A stretch of DNA of 64,000 nt from Diploscapter coronatus (taxonomy: Eukaryota > Nematoda > Chromadorea > Rhabditida > Rhabditidae). Position numbers and translations under genes: made by a program. The notes under the pieces were generated by a model. That model saw only the letters and a list, made by a program, of their open reading frames with translations, searched no databases and was not told where the DNA came from. Location of the stretch: positions 1,857,549-1,921,548 of the forward strand of contig OZ038423.1 of NCBI GenBank assembly GCA_964036155.1. Reading direction: 5' to 3'. Positions 60,101-64,000 of this stretch are shown here, piece by piece (position 1 is the stretch's first letter; the number at the start of each line of letters is the position of its first letter).

Positions 60101-60765
60101 TAGACCTTAGGTTATACCTTGGAGTGCTTGTGGTTAGATCATCTCCCAGTGCACGAAGTGGAGGTTCCGTGGTGCTTGACGGCCTCGTGGTGCTTGGAGG
60201 TCTCGTTCCTCCTTTGACCTCGCCAATAATCTGGCTAAAGTAAACTCGCTGAATGCATATATTTTTAGAATTAATCCTACACTTCTGACTCATCGTCGCT
60301 GTTGCTTGGGGGCTTCGATCTTCCTTAATGCATCGAATCAGTATTTCATATCATCCCATTTCAAGCAAATGACATTTTCTGCTAGGAAATGATTGAAAAC
60401 AGGGAAGTTATTCAGTTCAAAAATTAAATTGTCGAAAATACTTGCAACATAGGCACTTGATAGAACTTATTTGTTCTTACCCGACTGGGACTGCGCAGTG
60501 TCGAGTTTTCCCAGCTTCTGTGGTGGTTCCGACGGGTTGCTCTCTATAGTTACTTTATTTATTAATATTTTTGATTAGATTATTTTCTGATACAGAAAAT
60601 GGCATCAAAACAGATGAAAAATTAACAAGTTATCCAAAGCAATACTCTGCCGAAAATACTTGAAGCCCGATAGTTTTAGATTTTACCTTCGGAAGTTGGT
60701 CTTTTTCTTCCACCTACACACAAGTTGATGATTAGTAAAAGGCAACACAACTTGATGAACAGCAT
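54186..60765 (-). CDS. Secreted protein with two nuclease-like modules and a Cys/His module array
   Basis: Twenty-four exons join with every phase correct to about 1,219 residues. The ATG (60763-60765) follows CTTCAG|GAAAC, a likely trans-splice site. A signal peptide opens it (MLFIKLCCLLLIINLCVGG). Residues 63-170 are Thr/Ser/Pro-rich with a duplicated 46-residue unit; about 175-272 are highly acidic. Two modules then match the DNA/RNA non-specific endonuclease (Endonuclease_NS_2) pattern: CDDIGHIIGYLLGG (His about 436) with NLFFQNNA and VNFN; and GDQYGHVLSACLGG (His about 681) with MYPQNEE and INMD. Each is followed by a region ending in an F-x-(M/L)-PNP motif. From about 826 come Cys/His modules, such as CPVCKKTFGTYQHLLRH. 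Nuclease activity is inferred from retained His and Asn; neither function nor target is known. I do not recognise an ortholog. Confidence 0.85.
55749..55837. mobile_element. hAT-like MITE, CAGACCTAGG family, short copy
   Basis: CAGACCTAGGGAGGACGATC on the left and CTCCCTAGGCCTG on the right. Octamers ATCCTAAC (55741-55748) and ATCCTAAT (55838-55845) differ at one base. It sits in the intron between the second and third Cys/His exons of the secreted protein gene. Confidence 0.75.
55854..56636. mobile_element. 783-bp TA-flanked inverted-repeat element
   Basis: TAGAGAGCGCAAG and its exact complement CTTGCGCTCTCTA bound the element. If the TA is the target duplication, as in Tc1/mariner elements, the inverted repeat is GAGAGCGCAAG. 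A + strand frame of 163 codons (56091-56582) lies inside, with no transposase motif that I can see. The element is in the same intron as the MITE at 55749-55837. Confidence 0.6.
59931..60206 (-). repeat. 138-bp tandem duplication inside an exon
   Basis: The second unit starts 138 bases after the first (GGTGGAAGTG at 59931 and 60069) and is almost identical. It encodes two copies of a Thr/Ser/Pro-rich unit of 46 residues including PPLRALGDDLTTSTPRYNLR. Confidence 0.9.
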
Positions 60766-63508
60766 GTTTCCTGAAGATAGATGAATATATATGACGATAT
60801 GCTTACGCAAGAAAGGTGATAATAGCGACTTCTAGTTCATATTTTAGGACGAGAGGCAAGTCATCCCGCTAGGTAGTGGAATGACTTCCCGCTATCCCAT
60901 ATTTCTAACGTTTGAATATTGTAATCTATGTCAACTACGGTAGGCTTAGATGCTGATTGGTCGTCCGTTAATGCGGAAGAGCAAGAAAAGGAGAGGGAAG
61001 AAAGTAATGATAGCAAATGAAAGACGAGGTAACAGATTAGATAAGATTTCGAACCTAAGCCCAATCTGATGACCTTATCAGAAGAACACAAGATGAACAG
61101 AAAAAAGAGGGGTGTCGTGCCGAGATGTTTTGTTGGGCCGTATTAATTCGAGTAATTATTGCTTGAATTGAAAATATTAGAAGCTGTTGTAGTTGACGAG
61201 GTAGGATAGAATAGGAAGACTGCTCCTTTCGCAGAGCTTATATAGGAGACGAAATAGTATGAAACAGAGAAAACGACGAACACGGCACGGGGATGGGCCC
61301 GCCCCTTTTGTGAGCGGAGCCACGCCCTCTTGAAAGTCGCTAATTGATCAAAATCAACCTTAACAAACAGTAAAAAAACCTTTATTTCTTGGCCATTTCG
61401 ATGAACAACTTTTTTAAAATCTTTAATTGATCAAAAGCTATATTTAGAATTGTAATTGAAGTTTACGTCAAAATTATCTTTGTGTTGTGAGCTTTAATTT
61501 CGAAGACAATGTGAAATGAGTTTTGAAAATGGTAAGTTTGCGTGATTTCGGCGATTAGATTTTTGTCGGGAAAATCGTATCCGATGATTTCCGGAACTCC
61601 TTCGCAGACAAAGTGATGAAGTTCGATTGATTTTTACCTGAAACAAGGTTATTTGTTTCCCGAAAAAGCATAATGTCCCCTTTACGTATGTTAGACGTTT
61701 TTGATTATTTTCTTGAAGTTTGACAAATAGAATCTCTGCAGCAAAATGAGCTTGAAATGCTACAGCACTTTTTGGGTCTGGATCAACCTCAAGAGGAGAT
61801 GTTAGGCTATCTGGATCGCCGATGCTATATTCATCCCGAAATATCACATATCAACTAAAACCAGATTCATTCTAGTTAAAACTCGTTAAAAATCTGAAGA
61901 AATACACTTATGCATGCCAATTGAAGAAATCACATTCTAATTCTCAAATGATGAGACGAGCTTCTAATCTTTTTTTTTCAAAATTCGAGAGGATATTATT
62001 ACTATTTTATGGGAAAAAGAAGTCTTATTAAATCGTGGTGTACGATATAATAGGAAATCTGTAAAAGTAGATGCAATAGATACGTAGTTGCAACGAAATA
62101 GTATGGGATATTGCACAAAAATGACCACGTCCATTCAAAGCAATCTTATTCGGAAGCTTCTATAATTTCTAACCTAACGAAACTCAGTTGTGGTGTTTTC
62201 TTGCATCTGTGCAAAATCGTAGAAATATCCCTGACCGAAATCGAGTTTTATTGGCTTAGTACTTGAGTTCACTGAAAGTTACAATTCCAGTCAAAGACTA
62301 TCATTAATTTTTGCTATGGGAACTCTTCCGAAGCCGACCAATGATATAGTGACTGACAAAACTTGGAGTAACGAATGAAGTTTGAAGGGAGAAATTCTAC
62401 CGAGCTTTCTTACAATTCAGTTGAAATTTCGAGTTTCATATGTAAATTTTTCATTTAGGTGCGTCCACATTTCAAACCAACTAATTCAGGAAAATGGGTA
62501 AATAGATCAATCGAAATACTATTCGTTATTTTAAAGTATTGCTCTCTACTAGATTTTTATTCTAACTAATCAGGATAAACCTCGACTTGTTGAAACGATC
62601 AAAGTCGCTGTCGAATTGCGAGTATAATTGTAAGAATCGTCTGAAAGAACAGTAAAAGACATTGAGTGTGGTCTAATGACAGCTCTGTTCGCATCATTCG
62701 ATAATCTGAAAGGAAACGATAATAAATGAATTGATTGAAATGTGGATATGACAAGTTACTTGTAAGAAGAGAGATCGTTAACAAAACGGCTGGGACAAAA
62801 TTTGGCCAGTGATAGACTGAATAAATAACGTGTCACAAATTAATTAAATTCAATTAAATATAATGGATCGTGATGAAAATCGTGTTTTCAAACTAATGCA
62901 ATGGAGATGCATAGTTGGGACGGGTCTGACAGTTTGAAAAACAGTTTTGAGTTCGAATTTATTTCTCGAAATTTTTGGTTCATTTACATTTTGGATTTTG
63001 CTTTGATCAAAATCGCCGTTTTCGGTTTTCGTTTCGACTATTTTGGAAATATCATTTTGATTCGATATTTTATCTATTTGAAATGACCGTTGAATTTAAT
63101 TCTGTCCTAATGATTATTTATAAACTTAAGAATAGCCGTACATATGTTTGTTTCGCCAGGATTCGAGATATTGTAATTAAGAAACACGAACAATCATGAC
63201 GAAATGCTCTGTACATGCTTTTATCGAATCTGTTTCTTCAATAGTAGCTTTATATTTTCATAAGATTCGTTTTACTATTCGATAATAATTTTAAAATATT
63301 TCTAATCAAATAAATTATTTATTTATGAGAAAGCTAGCTAAGATTATTATCGTCTGAGATAACTGATAATTTCGTAACTAAATTGAATTAAAAACTATCA
63401 ACAAATCACATATGATTTAGTGGTTTCTTGAAAATAAGATCAAAACTAAAAATTCTAAAAAAAAAATCTCTTATTAATTCATGAGACTAAACATTTGCAA
63501 TGTTTTGA
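60766..63508. other. Intergenic, nothing firm
   Basis: Upstream region of the secreted protein gene. A TATATAAG-type box on the minus strand (around 61238-61246) lies about 480 bases from the start codon and could be a promoter element if the 5' UTR contains an intron. A minus-strand open frame at 61494-61847 has no motif. Confidence 0.35.
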
Positions 63509-63790
63509 TTAACTAATCAGATCGCGAATAAAGTCGAACAGCTTAGTAAAGCGAGGGTTATCTGAGTTTTTCCATAAATGTACATCGAGCAAATGAGTGG
63601 ACGTATTGTAGCTAAATTTTATCTTCAAAAATATGAAAATAATTTTGATAAATCGATCACCTAATTTTTCAAGAAGTGATTTATCGAGAAATTCAGTAAT
63701 GGAATAAAGCAACCCTCCCAACGCACTGAACAAGAATACGATTACGTTGTATTTCAATCTTTTTAGAGCCTTCGCATTGGAATTGCTACT
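63509..63790 (-). CDS. Terminal exon of an unidentified gene extending beyond the window
   Basis: An open stretch of 93 codons runs from a TTTATAG acceptor at 63791 to a stop, with no ATG near its start, as expected of a last exon. It encodes a Ser/Asn/Lys lead, a hydrophobic span (NVIVFLFSALGGLLYSI), then a mixed tail ending FDFIRDLIS. A membrane protein is possible. No family is recognised. Confidence 0.35.
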   Translation of the reverse strand, partial: SSNSNAKALKRLKYNVIVFLFSALGGLLYSITEFLDKSLLEKLGDRFIKIIFIFLKIKFSYNTSTHLLDVHLWKNSDNPRFTKLFDFIRDLIS

Positions 63791-63906
63791 CTATAAATTA
63801 AGTAATAAGATGATTTTCTTCAATATTATGTACCAAATTGTACTCTGGCTTCCTTTTCAGATAAATAACTATTCCACAATATAATCCGGCTGTCAAAGAA
63901 TATACC

Positions 63907-64000
63907 GTATTTACTGTATTAGAAGCCTACCTCTAATAGAAGGTCTCGTCCAGAGGGGTATTGAACAATAGAAGCCCAGGGCTTCTAATACAGTAAATAC
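63907..64000. repeat. Perfect 21-base inverted repeat at the window edge
   Basis: GTATTTACTGTATTAGAAGC then C at 63907-63927 is matched exactly by its complement at 63980-64000. The interior is 52 bases. The element may continue past the window, so its ends are unknown. Confidence 0.7.

Noticed and set aside
59710..60243. 177-codon open frame on the + strand
   Set aside because: It is the antisense of the Thr/Ser/Pro and acidic exon; its Ser/Val repeats are the complement of the 138-bp duplication. The minus frame has splice sites, phase and a signal peptide exon.
1..64000. tRNA or rRNA genes
   Set aside because: I looked for T-loop GTTCGAATC-type motifs with matching arms and for conserved rRNA blocks and found none that hold up; the only T-loop-like match is the retrotransposon primer-binding site.

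Overview
This is eukaryotic DNA, almost certainly from a rhabditid-type nematode. It is AT-rich. Genes are split into many short exons by introns that are often only 40-60 bases, ending in TTTCAG or TTTNAG. Several start codons sit a few bases after such an acceptor, as at spliced-leader trans-splice sites. Gene families typical of nematodes are present: a C4 nuclear receptor, a degenerin channel, a Cys-loop receptor subunit and a GH25 lysozyme. I built gene models by hand from splice sites and reading phase; unless stated otherwise, every junction in a model keeps the frame.

Layout. 0.7-3.1 kb (+): AIP/FKBP-TPR co-chaperone. 4.3-6.3 kb (-): Cys-loop receptor subunit that looks broken. 6.3-12.9 kb: gene-poor, with small inverted-repeat elements. 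12.9-16.0 kb (-): C2H2 zinc-finger protein. 17.3-20.9 kb (-): nuclear hormone receptor, possibly with two more 5' exons at 27.3-27.6 kb; a complete LTR retrotransposon (22.2-26.6 kb, + strand) lies between. 30.0-31.6 kb: dispersed repeat plus an 82-bp tandem array. 32.2-33.3 kb (+): chromodomain protein with a Q/P repeat tail. 34.4-36.1 kb: candidate solo LTR and a dispers repeat. 36.1-39.1 kb (-): GH25 lysozyme with nested mobile elements in its introns. 42.2-49.9 kb (+): a 23-exon DEG/ENaC channel of about 873 residues. 50.8-51.3 kb (+): the start of a START-domain gene that stops at a repeat. 54.2-60.8 kb (-): a 24-exon gene for a secreted protein of about 1,219 residues. 63.5-63.8 kb (-): the last exon of a gene that leaves the window.

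The most unusual gene is the one at 54.2-60.8 kb. It combines a signal peptide, a duplicated Thr/Ser/Pro segment, an acidic stretch, two modules resembling the DNA/RNA non-specific endonuclease (Endonuclease_NS_2) fold, and seven or so Cys/His modules encoded mostly one per exon. The second theme is the density of small non-autonomous elements: several families with terminal inverted repeats, some with intact target-site duplications, many inside introns. The genes do not form an operon or a shared pathway; they are separate single genes with their own spacing.
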